Positions 34,824-44,906 of a stretch of DNA of 64,000 nt are shown here, one piece after another; the first letter of the stretch is position 1, and every line of letters starts with the position of its first letter. This DNA comes from Mucilaginibacter tolerans (GTDB taxonomy: Bacteria > Bacteroidota > Bacteroidia > Sphingobacteriales > Sphingobacteriaceae): NCBI RefSeq assembly GCF_030519375.1, contig NZ_JAUMKB010000002.1, positions 124,001 to 188,000 on the forward strand, read 5' to 3'. A model generated the notes under the pieces. That model did no database searches and was not told the DNA's origin. It saw only the letters and a list, made by a program, of their open reading frames with translations. The position numbers and the translations under genes were made by a program.

Positions 34824-35261
34824 CTATGGTTTAAACTCAACCATGGCAACGAACTGAACTCTAACGGCCTTTTCATTTTGCATACCGGGATTCCATTTAG
34901 GGCTATTTTTAACCAGTCTTATCGCCTCTATATCGCAAGCACCGCCTATTCCTCTAACTACCTTTGAATTAGCAATAGTTCCGTCTTTTTCGACAATAAA
35001 GGTTACAAACACTTTGCCTTTACGCCCATCTGTCTTATCTTTTTCCGGGTACTTAAGATTTTCCTTCACATAATCCAACCATTTTTCCATTCCACCTGGA
35101 AAACTCGGTGGCTGTTGTACCGCAACAAAAATAGTGGAATCAGTTATTGGGCGTTGCCCTGGATCGTTCAGTTCTTCACTTTGCTTTACATTGTTGGTTG
35201 TTTGCGCTTTTACAATAGTAAAAGACGCAAGCACAATAATTGTGATAAAGGCTTTTTTCAT
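34824..35261 (-). CDS. Exported TonB C-terminal-domain protein
   Basis: 145 residues. A signal peptide (1-19, MKKAFITIIVLASFTIVKA) replaces the usual transmembrane anchor. The TonB C-terminal fold is clear: SFPGGMEKWLDYVKENLKYPE, GKVFVTFIVEKDGTIANSKVVRGIG, CDIEAIRLVKNSPKWNPG. Because it lacks an inner-membrane helix and the Pro-rich spacer, it may not energise transport in the classical way. It lies one base after the M1 peptidase gene and is probably co-transcribed with it. Confidence 0.85.
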   Translation of the reverse strand: MKKAFITIIVLASFTIVKAQTTNNVKQSEELNDPGQRPITDSTIFVAVQQPPSFPGGMEKWLDYVKENLKYPEKDKTDGRKGKVFVTFIVEKDGTIANSKVVRGIGGACDIEAIRLVKNSPKWNPGMQNEKAVRVQFVAMVEFKP

Positions 35262-35262
35262 A

Positions 35263-36858
35263 TTATTCTATTATAATCTTCTTGATATAAAACACTTCAG
35301 GGTCTATAATAGGTATCGATTTGCTTTCTACACGCAAACCTTTGACATCTACTATTGATCGCTTAGTACCGGCATCGGTTGTAATATCAAGAGGTAATTT
35401 CATATCGATATTCTGAAGTTGTATGAGATATTTATTAGCTGGAAGTGTTTTGATATGTATCTCTAATTTATTGGTTGTTCTTAAGTAGAGGTCAAACAAT
35501 GGCTTCAGATTATATCCGGCTTGTTTGGTGAAAAACTGCTCAACGTCATCGGTACTTACCAGGTTATCGTAGGTGTACTGCGGACTGGTTACAAACTTCT
35601 TTAACGTTGGAAAGAAAAGACTATCGCCCATCACATAACGGAGCGTATGCATAAAGAAAGCACCTTTTGTGTAAATATCACCAATGTAGGCAGCCTCTTC
35701 ATCCATATCAGGATGCTGAACGATGGGCAATTTGTTCTCAAAACTAAAAATGCTCTTCTGAAATATTTTGTTATAAGCTTCTTCACCGTCAAACTCACGG
35801 GTATAAAGTGCATCGCCAAATGAGCAGATACCTTCATGGATCCAGTAATCGGCCCAATCCTTTGCGGTTACTTTGTTGCCCCACCATTCATGCCCAAACT
35901 CGTGGTGCATTAGCCAATCATAATCCTCACCACCGATTTTTGTGTAACGAAATTTATTGCCATAAGCCACCATGGTTTGATGCTCCATGCCCAAATGGGG
36001 CGTTTCCGCCATCGCGATCTTCTCTTTCCAGAAAGGATACTCGCCAAAATACTTTTCCTGCTCATGAATCGTTTTGACGAATACATCCAGGAAATGTTCA
36101 GCTTTATCGGCGTGCTCTTTTAAAACATAAAACTGCACTTTGGTTTTATTTCCGTCGCAGGTGGTGTAGGGTCTGCTGAAAACTTTATAATCGCCCACAT
36201 TAAATATGATGCTATAATTATTTATCGTGTAATTGGTTTTCCAATGGTAAGTGGCAGTCTGACCAGATTTGGTAACGTTTTGCAACACACCAGGACCGGC
36301 AACGACGAGGCCTTTAGGAATAGTGATGATCATATCCACGCCTTCGTTGGGTTCATCAGAAGGATGATCTTTACAGGGGAAATACAATTTACCGCCAGCA
36401 CCTTCGGCTGTAATAGCCATCCATTGATGGCCGGTTGAATCTTTCGACCAGATAAAACCGTCGTCCCAGGGTGGCCGGCGTGCTACGTGCGGCTTGCCAC
36501 CATAATATACGCGAACGATTGCAATACCCGTCTGTAATTCTCCGGCAGGGTGAATAGAAATAAGATTGTGTTTATAGTCAAAATGTTCAGTTTTTCCGTT
36601 CACCAATACCTTGCTGACATTTAATGAGTCCATCAAATCAAAAAGCAGAACGTGGGTTGGTTTTGCCATGTTTACTTTGATCTCGGTATAACCGCTGATA
36701 ACATGCTCCGCAAAGTCGACATTCAGCGCAATCGTGTAGTGCCTTACATCCATAATGGCCTGCTCAGGCTTTAATTTGCCGCCATTGGTGAGGGTTTGGG
36801 CGCTGACTGAAAATATTGAAAGGCAAAACAGAGATAGGAGAAAAAGGAATGATTTCAT
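35263..36858 (-). CDS. M1 family zinc aminopeptidase, exported, short form
   Basis: 531 residues with a signal peptide (1-20, ending SVSA). An N-terminal beta-rich domain (VRHYTIALNVDF, HPAGELQTGIAIVRVYYGG) precedes the catalytic domain: the exopeptidase motif appears as GMEHQTMVAYGN, the zinc motif as HHEFGHEWWGNKV with the downstream Glu in WIHEGICSFGDALY. It lacks the long C-terminal helical domain of aminopeptidase N. Likely trims peptides in the periplasm or outside. It is followed immediately by the TonB-like gene. Confidence 0.9.
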   Translation of the reverse strand: MKSFLFLLSLFCLSIFSVSAQTLTNGGKLKPEQAIMDVRHYTIALNVDFAEHVISGYTEIKVNMAKPTHVLLFDLMDSLNVSKVLVNGKTEHFDYKHNLISIHPAGELQTGIAIVRVYYGGKPHVARRPPWDDGFIWSKDSTGHQWMAITAEGAGGKLYFPCKDHPSDEPNEGVDMIITIPKGLVVAGPGVLQNVTKSGQTATYHWKTNYTINNYSIIFNVGDYKVFSRPYTTCDGNKTKVQFYVLKEHADKAEHFLDVFVKTIHEQEKYFGEYPFWKEKIAMAETPHLGMEHQTMVAYGNKFRYTKIGGEDYDWLMHHEFGHEWWGNKVTAKDWADYWIHEGICSFGDALYTREFDGEEAYNKIFQKSIFSFENKLPIVQHPDMDEEAAYIGDIYTKGAFFMHTLRYVMGDSLFFPTLKKFVTSPQYTYDNLVSTDDVEQFFTKQAGYNLKPLFDLYLRTTNKLEIHIKTLPANKYLIQLQNIDMKLPLDITTDAGTKRSIVDVKGLRVESKSIPIIDPEVFYIKKIIIE

Positions 36859-36878
36859 CCTTTAAATATAATTAATTC

Positions 36879-37853
36879 TCAATTCTCCCGAACCATCAAT
36901 CCATCGGCAAAGTCGCGCAGGTATTGTTTACGGTTTTCGGGCTGAGTAATAGTGTCTAAAGCAGCAAACGCTTTATCAGCATAGTTATGCATGGCCTCTT
37001 CTGCGCGACGCCTCACTTGCAGCTGACTATAAATCTCAGTCACAGCCACAACCTTTTCTTTAGGATCTGCATTGGAAATGGTCAACCATTTTTTCAACTC
37101 AGCCTTTTGAACGGCATTAGCCAGCTCCAGCGCTTTAAGTAGTAAATAGGTTTTTTTGTTAGACATGATATCCCCTCCAACCTGTTTCCCGAATTTTTCA
37201 GGGTCGCCGTACACATCTAAAATATCATCCTGTAATTGGAAAGCGACGCCCAATTGTTCACCGAAATCGTGAAGTAAAACAGCTTCCCTGTCGCTAGCCC
37301 CGCCGATTAATGCCCCGATTTTTAATGCTCCGCCCAATACAACGGCTGTTTTCAGGCGTATCATGTTAATGTATTCATCAATGCTCACATCATTCCGGGT
37401 TTCAAACTCCATGTCCAGTTGCTGACCTTCGCAAACACCTACCGCAGTTTCATTAAAAATATTGAGGATAGGCCTTAACAAATGCTGATCTACATTCATC
37501 ATCAACTTATAGCCCTCGATCAGCATCACATCCCCCGAAAGTATGCCTACATTATTATTCCAACGCTCATGAACCGTCGTTTTGCCGCGGCGTAATGGTG
37601 CATTGTCCATGATGTCATCATGCATCAGCGTAAAGTTGTGAAACACCTCGATAGCCAGAGCAGGAGAGATAGCCTTGTTAACATCGCCACCAAAAAAATC
37701 ACACGCCATCAATAGAAGGGCAGGGCGCATACGTTTTCCACCTAGTGAGAGAATATATTTTATCGGCTCATATAACTCTGCAGGATAAGTAGGAAAAGTA
37801 AGTTTTTCAACCTCATTGCTAATAATAACCTGCAGATCGTTTAATTTCTTCAT
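36879..37853 (-). CDS. Polyprenyl diphosphate synthase (trans-isoprenyl)
   Basis: 324 residues. GGKRMRPALLLMACDFFGG, the first Asp-rich motif HDDIMDNAPLRRGKTTVHE, and the second QLQDDILDVYGDPEKFGKQVGGDI are all conserved. These enzymes build the C20-C40 isoprenoid chain of quinones and carotenoids from farnesyl diphosphate and IPP; chain length cannot be read with confidence. It is 20 bases before the M1 peptidase gene on the same strand. Confidence 0.92.
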   Translation of the reverse strand: MKKLNDLQVIISNEVEKLTFPTYPAELYEPIKYILSLGGKRMRPALLLMACDFFGGDVNKAISPALAIEVFHNFTLMHDDIMDNAPLRRGKTTVHERWNNNVGILSGDVMLIEGYKLMMNVDQHLLRPILNIFNETAVGVCEGQQLDMEFETRNDVSIDEYINMIRLKTAVVLGGALKIGALIGGASDREAVLLHDFGEQLGVAFQLQDDILDVYGDPEKFGKQVGGDIMSNKKTYLLLKALELANAVQKAELKKWLTISNADPKEKVVAVTEIYSQLQVRRRAEEAMHNYADKAFAALDTITQPENRKQYLRDFADGLMVREN

Positions 37854-37861
37854 GTCTATTT

Positions 37862-37918
37862 ATTTGTTGATCGGTATTCTGTCAAACCACGTAACTCAAC
37901 CAACCGATCAACTATCTA
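37862..37918. repeat. Hairpin after rnr
   Basis: GTTGATCGGT at 37865-37874 pairs with ACCGATCAAC near 37905-37914, with a CAACCAACC-rich right arm. It lies between the rnr stop and the prenyl synthase ATG and fits the iterated-word terminator type. Confidence 0.6.
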
Positions 37919-37919
37919 A

Positions 37920-40064
37920 TTAATAATCTCTGTCCTGTATAAGGGAAAAATCTATTTGCTTTTTGGTAAGATCAACGTTTTTAACCTTGATCTGCACTTC
38001 GTCTCCCAGTCTATAGACCTTCTTTTTACGTTGGCCAATTATAGCATAATTTTTTTCATCCAGTGTATAAAAATCGTCAGCTATATCGCGCAGGCGTATC
38101 ATACCCTCGCATTTGTTGTCGATAATTTCCACATACATACCCCATTCGGTAACACCCGAGATAATACCGGTATAAATCATTCCGATCTGGTCTTTCAGGA
38201 ATTCTGCTTGTTTATACTTTACTGACGATCGTTCAGCATCGGCTGCCTTCTTCTCCATTTGAGAACAATGCTGGCAAAGTTTTTCGTAAAACTCTGCATT
38301 GGCCGATTGTCCTCCATTCAAATAGTGGAATAACAACCTGTGCACCATCACATCCGGGTAACGGCGGATGGGAGAGGTGAAATGCGTATAGTGATCAAAT
38401 GCAAGTCCGTAATGGCTGGTGGCTTTGGTGGTGTAAATAGCCTTAGCCATAGATCGTATAGCCAATTGTGTCAGAACGTTTTGCTCTTTTTTACCTTCCA
38501 CATCCTCCATCAGGAAATTGAGTGACTTAGCTATCTCCTTATCTGATTTGGTGTTTATGCGATAACCAAACCTTGCTGCAAATTGTGCAAAGCTGGCCAG
38601 ACTATCCGGCTTAGGCGAGTCGTGCGTACGATAAACAAAGGTGTATTTATGCTTTCCTTTACCTTTTTTGCTTACAAACTCAGCCACTTTACGGTTTGCT
38701 AACAGCATAAAATCTTCGATTAGTTTATGGGCATCCTTACGCTCCTTTACATATACGCCTGTTGGCCTGCCTTTTTCATCCAGCTTAAATTTTACTTCCG
38801 TGGTTTCAAAGCTGATGGCGCCATTTTTGAATTTACGGTCACGAAGTTTGTGCGCGAGTGCATTTAATTTTAATATCTCTTTATCAAACTCTCCTGATTC
38901 ATCTTCAATAATTTGCTGCACTTCCTCGTAAGTAAAGCGGCGGTCAGAATGAATAACGGTCTTACCAAACCATTCATTTACTATGTGCGCTTCTTCGTTT
39001 AATTCAAAAACTGCTGCAAAGCAAAGTTTATCTTCTTTTGGCCTGAGTGAGCATAAGCCATTTGATAATCTTTCAGGCAACATCGGTATCACCCTGTCGA
39101 CGAGGTAAACTGAAGTGCCTCGCTCCAGCGCTTCTTTATCCAAAGCAGAATCTGGCTGAATGTAGTGGGCCACATCGGCGATGTGTATACCCACTTCATA
39201 ATTGCCATTGGGCAAATATTGAAATGATAGCGCATCATCAAAATCCTTTGCGTCAAATGGGTCGATTGTAAAAGTTAATATCTCTCTAAAATCACGTCTT
39301 CTGGCAATTTCATCTGCGGTAATTACATCGGGTATTTCTTCTGAATCCAGCTCTACTTCTTTCGGGAACGACAATGGGAAACCATACTCAGCCAGTATAG
39401 CATTCATTTCCGTATCGTTCTCGCCCTGCGTACCTAATACATGCTTGATACGACCAACGGGGTTCTTAGCTTCAGGTGGCCAGTCGGTAATTTCAGCGAT
39501 GGCTTTTATTCCGTTTTTTGCACCATTCAGTTCATTAATCGGAATAAAAATATCATGCATCATTTTCCGGTCGTCAGGAATAAAGAACGCAAAACGGTCC
39601 GACAGTTTCACAATGCCTGTAAACTCCATCTTATTGCGATGAAGTATTTCAATTATTTCGCCTTCTTTGCGTGCACCTTTACTTTTCGCATATACATATA
39701 CTTTTACCCGATCACCATTAAGTGCATTGCGAAGTTTGCGCGGAGCTACGTAAATGTCGGTTTCGTCTTCATCATCCGTAACAATAAAAGCCGATCCGTC
39801 ATTAGTCATATCGACTACACCTTCAATAAAGGTTTTCAGTTCCCGTAGTTGAAACTTACCATTCGAAACTTCCTTAAGGACGTTCTTTTTAGCCTCGTCC
39901 TTTAATATTTCAAGTATGATCTCCCGATCTTCAGTATTATGGATATTTAATTTGGCTGAAACCTGTTTGTAGTTCCAGGAGGTATTTCTGTTTTGCTCAA
40001 ACACATCCAGTACCATTTGGGTGAGTACTTGTTTGATGGATGAGTTCTTTTTATTTTTAGACAT
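37920..40064 (-). CDS. rnr: Ribonuclease R
   Basis: 714 residues. An N-terminal winged-helix and cold-shock region precede the RNB domain, which carries TIDPFDAKDFDDALSF with the catalytic aspartates, HIADVAHYIQPDSALDKEA and YLVDRVIPMLPERLSNGLCSL. HYTHFTSPIRRYPDVMVHR and a C-terminal S1 domain (GIISGVTEWGMYVEI) complete it. It degrades structured RNA 3' to 5'. Its -7 element TACCTTTG (minus, 40088-40081) is 17 bases before the ATG, so the leader is very short. Confidence 0.95.
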   Translation of the reverse strand: MSKNKKNSSIKQVLTQMVLDVFEQNRNTSWNYKQVSAKLNIHNTEDREIILEILKDEAKKNVLKEVSNGKFQLRELKTFIEGVVDMTNDGSAFIVTDDEDETDIYVAPRKLRNALNGDRVKVYVYAKSKGARKEGEIIEILHRNKMEFTGIVKLSDRFAFFIPDDRKMMHDIFIPINELNGAKNGIKAIAEITDWPPEAKNPVGRIKHVLGTQGENDTEMNAILAEYGFPLSFPKEVELDSEEIPDVITADEIARRRDFREILTFTIDPFDAKDFDDALSFQYLPNGNYEVGIHIADVAHYIQPDSALDKEALERGTSVYLVDRVIPMLPERLSNGLCSLRPKEDKLCFAAVFELNEEAHIVNEWFGKTVIHSDRRFTYEEVQQIIEDESGEFDKEILKLNALAHKLRDRKFKNGAISFETTEVKFKLDEKGRPTGVYVKERKDAHKLIEDFMLLANRKVAEFVSKKGKGKHKYTFVYRTHDSPKPDSLASFAQFAARFGYRINTKSDKEIAKSLNFLMEDVEGKKEQNVLTQLAIRSMAKAIYTTKATSHYGLAFDHYTHFTSPIRRYPDVMVHRLLFHYLNGGQSANAEFYEKLCQHCSQMEKKAADAERSSVKYKQAEFLKDQIGMIYTGIISGVTEWGMYVEIIDNKCEGMIRLRDIADDFYTLDEKNYAIIGQRKKKVYRLGDEVQIKVKNVDLTKKQIDFSLIQDRDY

Positions 40065-40080
40065 AGATAGAATTTACAGC

Positions 40081-40088
40081 CAAAGGTA
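40081..40088 (-). promoter_or_regulatory. -7 element of the rnr promoter
   Basis: TACCTTTG on the minus strand fits TAnnTTTG exactly. A second TCTTTG just upstream is less likely. No strong -33 TTG can be placed. Confidence 0.55.
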
Positions 40089-40178
40089 CAAAGATTGTTG
40101 CATGAATTTGGGTATTACAATTAATGCAGACACTGCAGCATTCCACCCTCGCATTCCGTTTATTAAATAAAATCAAAG

Positions 40179-42278
40179 CTATTTTTCTTCCATAATTTTT
40201 ACCCCCCAGGCTCCGATCTCCATTTTATTTTTAGTGGAGATTTCAGCACCACTCAATAAATCTTTCCCGGACTTGTAAGAATAAGTAAACACGGCAGGAC
40301 TTGCGGAATAGTTGAAATAATAGTGAATTGCTTTGCCGTATTGATTAATACCTGATTTTACAACGAGAGGAAATTTAAGTTCCTGATTGGCACCCCACAG
40401 ACCGGCTGATTTAATGACATTTTCTACAACTTTTTCGGTTATAGCCTCACTCGTGATACAACCAATATAAGTAGCCATGCCTTTCCCGTAACTGTTTTGT
40501 GTGATGGCTGCATATTTACCCCAAACCGGGTGATCATAGTAAGCCAGCACCTTCGCTGTTTTTGGAGTGATAAGCTCCATAAAAGTATTTACGGTATTAT
40601 CCTTGCCTGCATGAAATGGATCGTCCTTTAGGCCCACGTGCTCAGGAGTTGTAAACTGACTGTAGGTGATACCGCAGGCTTCGCTGATAATACCAGGCTG
40701 TACCGAAGTGCGTACCTTTACATTCTGATCGGAAAAGCCGCTTTTGAAAGTACAAAGGATATGCCCGCCATTCTTGACAAAATTGTTCAACCGGATCAGC
40801 AGGCTATCGGGAGCTGCGTACAAAGCCGGCACAATAATCAATTTGTAGTTTTCTAAAGTATTACTGGATGGGTCAACAAAATCAACCCCAACGTTGATCT
40901 TATACAGAGCATCATACAATGAGCGCAAGATATCGTTGTAACTTTCTCTAGCTCCCCAGCCAAATGAGAAGGCATTAAATCCGGTCAACGCTTCGTTGCT
41001 GAATAAAATGGCAACATCATTTTTCTTCTTTAGATTAATAAGGTGCGAACTTAACCTATTAAAATCGGCCCCGATTGTTTTTGCTTCCTCATAAGTAGGA
41101 TTGGGTTCAAAATCATGGCTCAACAAGCCCTTCCAGTAAGTCTCGGCCGAGTTGTGTATCGAGTGCCAGTGCCAATACTCCACCATATTCGCTCCTGAAG
41201 CCAGATGGCTAAACGCCTGTAAATAAAGCTGACCGGGATAAGGCACCCACTGTGCGAAGCCTTGCGCCTCGGTTTCCATTACCAGATAATTTTGCCCCCC
41301 TTTCATGGACCGGCCAAGATCGCCGCCAAAAGATATCTCCATGCCGGTCAAATGATCCTGCGAAGGATGATAAATATCCACACCAGCGATATCCAACGCT
41401 TTAGAGGCAGCAAAATGATCTACCTCCGGTTGTATACCATAAGAATAACCATGCCAGTCAAAATCAAAATTTTGCGTGATAAACTGATCCGGATGTTTAT
41501 ACTCTCTTACAATACCAGCCTGCCAGGCCAGGTAATCCGTTACCAGTTTACGTTGAAACTTATAAAACTCGGAAGTAAGACTGGCATTGATACTTCCGTT
41601 AACCGAAGGAAAATCATCCCAGTTATTTATCCGGTTACTCCAGTAATCTAACCCAAAAGCTTTGTTAACGGTATCCAGCGACTTAAACTTTTCCTTCATG
41701 TAGTCCACAAAAAGCCTCTGAACATTCGGCCCGCTGGTGCCATAAGCTTTGGTTTCATTATCTACCTGATAGCCGATGATAGCAGGATGATCTTTAATAT
41801 GTTCCAGCATTTTACGGATCACCCGTTCAGCATATATTCTGAAATGTTCGTTAGTAATATCCATATTCTGACGCGCACCGTACTGATTTTGTCCATGCGG
41901 AGTAATAGCCAATACATCAGGGTATTTTCTTACCAGCCAGGTAGGTACAGCGTAGGTGGGGGTACCAATGATCACATGTATACCTGCCTTATGCATAGCA
42001 TCAAGAACGCGATCGATATGATGGAAATCATAAACGCCTTCCTGGGGTTCTACCGTACTCCAGGTGGACTCAGCTATCCGCACAACATTGATGCCTGCGG
42101 CCTTCATCATTTTCACATCTTTTTCTAACCGGTCATAGGGCATGTATTCATCGTAATAAGCAACCCCATACAGCAGTTTGTCTGTTTTTGCCTGCGGATA
42201 TGCGCTTAAAGATGTAACTAAAAGAATGATTAACGCGCTAAAAAGCCCGATGGAAGTAGTTTTTGCTGACATAAGCAT
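40179..42278 (-). CDS. Exported GH42-type beta-galactosidase
   Basis: 699 residues with a signal peptide (about 1-29). The TIM-barrel starts YGVAYYDEYMPYDRLEKDVKMMK. The acid/base Glu is in IIGYQVDNETKAYG and the nucleophile Glu in YLVMETEAQGFAQW, both as in glycoside hydrolase family 42. A trimerisation-like alpha/beta domain (VAILFSNEALTGFN, YKLIIVPALYAAPD) and a short C-terminal beta domain follow. Export is unusual for GH42 elsewhere but frequent in Bacteroidota glycan users. Start at the ATG 42278 or two codons later. It stands alone with 99 bases to the ABC gene. Substrate may be a galactoside or arabinoside. Confidence 0.88.
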   Translation of the reverse strand: MLMSAKTTSIGLFSALIILLVTSLSAYPQAKTDKLLYGVAYYDEYMPYDRLEKDVKMMKAAGINVVRIAESTWSTVEPQEGVYDFHHIDRVLDAMHKAGIHVIIGTPTYAVPTWLVRKYPDVLAITPHGQNQYGARQNMDITNEHFRIYAERVIRKMLEHIKDHPAIIGYQVDNETKAYGTSGPNVQRLFVDYMKEKFKSLDTVNKAFGLDYWSNRINNWDDFPSVNGSINASLTSEFYKFQRKLVTDYLAWQAGIVREYKHPDQFITQNFDFDWHGYSYGIQPEVDHFAASKALDIAGVDIYHPSQDHLTGMEISFGGDLGRSMKGGQNYLVMETEAQGFAQWVPYPGQLYLQAFSHLASGANMVEYWHWHSIHNSAETYWKGLLSHDFEPNPTYEEAKTIGADFNRLSSHLINLKKKNDVAILFSNEALTGFNAFSFGWGARESYNDILRSLYDALYKINVGVDFVDPSSNTLENYKLIIVPALYAAPDSLLIRLNNFVKNGGHILCTFKSGFSDQNVKVRTSVQPGIISEACGITYSQFTTPEHVGLKDDPFHAGKDNTVNTFMELITPKTAKVLAYYDHPVWGKYAAITQNSYGKGMATYIGCITSEAITEKVVENVIKSAGLWGANQELKFPLVVKSGINQYGKAIHYYFNYSASPAVFTYSYKSGKDLLSGAEISTKNKMEIGAWGVKIMEEK

Positions 42279-42377
42279 AATAAGTGTTCGGTTTACAATT
42301 ATTATGCAATATCCGATAATAATTAATAATTCAGGCTTTGAACATAAAGATTTTTGATGATTAAATTCAGGTTGTAG

Positions 42378-44078
42378 TTATACTCCGGGAATAGAAGATA
42401 TAAGCCGTTTCGTGTATTCCTCCTTTGGTCGATAATAAATATCATCAGGGTCGCCGGTTTCTATTATTTCACCTTTGTTCATCACCATGATACGATCGGA
42501 GATGTGTTTTATAACGGAAAGGTCGTGTGAGATGAAGATATAGGTCAGATTAAATTCCAGCTGCAGTTCACGGATCAGATTTAATACCTGCGCCTGTACG
42601 GATACATCCAAAGCAGACACCGATTCATCACAAATAATAAACTTTGGTTGTAAAGCTAATGCACGGGCAATCACAATACGCTGCCGCTGACCACCGGAAA
42701 ACTCATGAGGATAACGATAAAAGTAACTTGCAGGGAGGTTCACACGCTCGAGTAACTCCAATACTTTTTTTTTGCGTTTAGTATTGTTCTCATAAAGTTG
42801 ATGTACCTGCAAAGGCTCCATCAGGGAGTCGCCAATGGTAAGCCGCGGGTTTAAAGAAGAATAGGGGTCCTGAAAAATGATCTGTATATCACGGCGCATA
42901 TTGCGCATGTCTCGCTTGTTGAGTGTTCTAATATCTGTATCCTCAAAATTCACATCGCCTGAAGTTGGTTCTATCAGCCTAAGTATGCTTCGCCCTAAGG
43001 TAGACTTACCACAGCCCGATTCACCAACCAAGCCTAATGTTTCGCCGGGATAAACATCAAAACTTACCTTGTTGACAGCCTTTACAAACAGTTTCTTATT
43101 GGAGAATAAGCCTGCACCAACCGGAAACCAAGTACACAGTTCATTTATTTGAAGAATAGGTCGCTGGGCGTAGAGCTTTTGTTTTCTGTCTTTTATCTCA
43201 TTGCCCTTATAGCTGTATTGCTCTCTTATGGTTTCTACAGAAACAGCTCTATCTTCTGCATCCAAAAAGTCTGCTACTACCGGAAGCTTTTTTAGATGAT
43301 GATCTGGTGCTGGCCGGCAAGCCAGCAATCCTTTGGTATAAGGGTGCTTGGGATTAGAAAATATGCTTTTGGCAGTTCCATTCTCAACGATATTACCCTT
43401 GTACATTACGATAACCCGATCGGCAATTTCGCTTACCACACCCAGATCATGCGAAATAAAGATCAGGCTCATATGGCGATCAGCTTTTAACCGCAAAAGG
43501 AGTTCAATGATCGTTTTCTGAACAGTAACATCCAGTGCAGTAGTCGGTTCATCTGCTATTAGTATCTCCGGATCGCAGGACAAAGCCATCGCTATCATTA
43601 CCCGCTGCTTCTGTCCGCCGGATAATTGGTGAGGATAGCTGTCAAAAATCGCTTCAGGGCGGGGTAATTGTACTTCGTTAAAAAGGTTTATTGTTTTCTC
43701 TTTGGCTTCTAGCCTGCTCACACCTAAGTGAAATCGGATGGCCTCTGTCACCTGAAAACCGCATGTAAGGACAGGATTCAATGAGGTCATAGGCTCCTGA
43801 AAAATCATCGCTATCCGGTTACCCCGTATTTCGCGCATTTTGTCTTCAGGGAGCTGCAAGGTGTCGATGTCATTCAATAATATTTCGCCACTAATGACCG
43901 TATTGGATAAATTATGCAGTCGCATGATGGCCAAAGACGTAACAGACTTTCCTGAACCAGATTCACCCACAATGCCAACAGTTTCACCTTTCTTAAGTGT
44001 AAATGAAGTATCCTTAACGGCTTCAATAAAACCATCCCGTGTTTTGAACTTCACTTGTAGGTGTTTTACCTGTAGCAT
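42378..44078 (-). CDS. Fused dual ATPase of a peptide/nickel-type ABC transporter (DppD-DppF fusion)
   Basis: 566 residues with two complete ABC domains. The first has Walker [18 protein letters not shown], signature [12 protein letters not shown] and Walker [13 protein letters not shown]. The second has [29 protein letters not shown] and [12 protein letters not shown]. Each ends with the oligopeptide-type extension ([18 protein letters not shown] and [15 protein letters not shown]). No permease or binding-protein gene is adjacent in the window. The ATG overlaps the exonuclease stop by one base (TAATG), so the two are coupled. Confidence 0.92.
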   Translation of the reverse strand: MLQVKHLQVKFKTRDGFIEAVKDTSFTLKKGETVGIVGESGSGKSVTSLAIMRLHNLSNTVISGEILLNDIDTLQLPEDKMREIRGNRIAMIFQEPMTSLNPVLTCGFQVTEAIRFHLGVSRLEAKEKTINLFNEVQLPRPEAIFDSYPHQLSGGQKQRVMIAMALSCDPEILIADEPTTALDVTVQKTIIELLLRLKADRHMSLIFISHDLGVVSEIADRVIVMYKGNIVENGTAKSIFSNPKHPYTKGLLACRPAPDHHLKKLPVVADFLDAEDRAVSVETIREQYSYKGNEIKDRKQKLYAQRPILQINELCTWFPVGAGLFSNKKLFVKAVNKVSFDVYPGETLGLVGESGCGKSTLGRSILRLIEPTSGDVNFEDTDIRTLNKRDMRNMRRDIQIIFQDPYSSLNPRLTIGDSLMEPLQVHQLYENNTKRKKKVLELLERVNLPASYFYRYPHEFSGGQRQRIVIARALALQPKFIICDESVSALDVSVQAQVLNLIRELQLEFNLTYIFISHDLSVIKHISDRIMVMNKGEIIETGDPDDIYYRPKEEYTKRLISSIPGV

Positions 44079-44788
44079 TATTGTCCGATAAGGGTTATCA
44101 AATCATCTTCGATCAGGCTTTCGCCGCGATAGCGCCGGATCAGTTGTGCGGTTGCGATCACGTCTTTCTGGCAGTAAGTGGATATTCGCTCCAGGTCATT
44201 CTCGTTCCAGTATACGTGACCAACCATGCTGCCGTCTATATCATCTTTCGGCGTAGGGATATTAAAAATAGCCGTAAGAAGATTCAGTGAGGTATAGCTT
44301 TTATAATCGCCAAATTTCCATAATTCCATCGTGTCCAGGTGATTTACTTCCCAAGGTTTTTTACCTGATATTTCTAACTGCGGCGGAATTTGCAGTCCGT
44401 TTATCAGCATCCTGCGACAGATATAAGGAAAATCAAATTCTTTGCCGTTATGTGCACAAAGTACCAGGGTAAGTGGCTGGGAGCGAAGCAGCTCACCAAA
44501 CTTGATCAATATCTCCGTTTCATCATGTGAAGCAAATGATTTCACTCTGAGGCCAGTTCCTCTGCCTTTCGTATATATGCCGACCGATATACAAATAATC
44601 TTGCCAAACTCTGCCCAAATACCTGCACGACCGTAAAATTCTTCTGCCGTCTCCTCCTTACGCTGATATAGTGTCTTCAGGTCCCAAAGCTTTTGCATAT
44701 GCCCGGGTAACTGATCAAAACTACTGCATTGAGGTACAGTTTCAATGTCCAGCACCATCAGGTTATTCAAATCATATTGTTCGAGCAT
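44078..44788 (-). CDS. Predicted 3'-5' exonuclease (DNA polymerase B exonuclease-like, RNase H fold)
   Basis: 236 residues. LMVLDIETVPQ near the start supplies the DxE catalytic pair; LCAHNGKEFDFPYICRRML supplies the second Asp (ExoII, N-x-x-x-F-D); DLERISTYCQKDVIATAQLI supplies the last Asp (ExoIII, Y-x-x-x-D). This is the pattern of the predicted PolB-like exonuclease family PF10108. No polymerase domain is present. It precedes and is translationally coupled to the ABC ATPase gene, a pairing whose meaning I cannot explain. Confidence 0.85.
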   Translation of the reverse strand: MLEQYDLNNLMVLDIETVPQCSSFDQLPGHMQKLWDLKTLYQRKEETAEEFYGRAGIWAEFGKIICISVGIYTKGRGTGLRVKSFASHDETEILIKFGELLRSQPLTLVLCAHNGKEFDFPYICRRMLINGLQIPPQLEISGKKPWEVNHLDTMELWKFGDYKSYTSLNLLTAIFNIPTPKDDIDGSMVGHVYWNENDLERISTYCQKDVIATAQLIRRYRGESLIEDDLITLIGQ

Positions 44789-44824
44789 TTTTGGATCAGA
44801 TTTCTATTTTGTTGCAAGATAGTA

Positions 44825-44906
44825 ATTCAGGCAGCAGTTTTCAGCGGGCAGTTTGCAGTTAATTGTACCCGGCACCGTAAGCAAACCGCCCACTGAAAAC
44901 CGCCAA
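44825..44906. repeat. Iterated-word hairpin after pbpC
   Basis: GCAGTTTTCAGCGGGCAGTT (44832-) pairs with the segment GCAAACCGCCCACTGAAAACCGC (44880-44902) at about 20 of 23 positions. It lies directly after the pbpC stop and before the exonuclease start. Confidence 0.65.
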
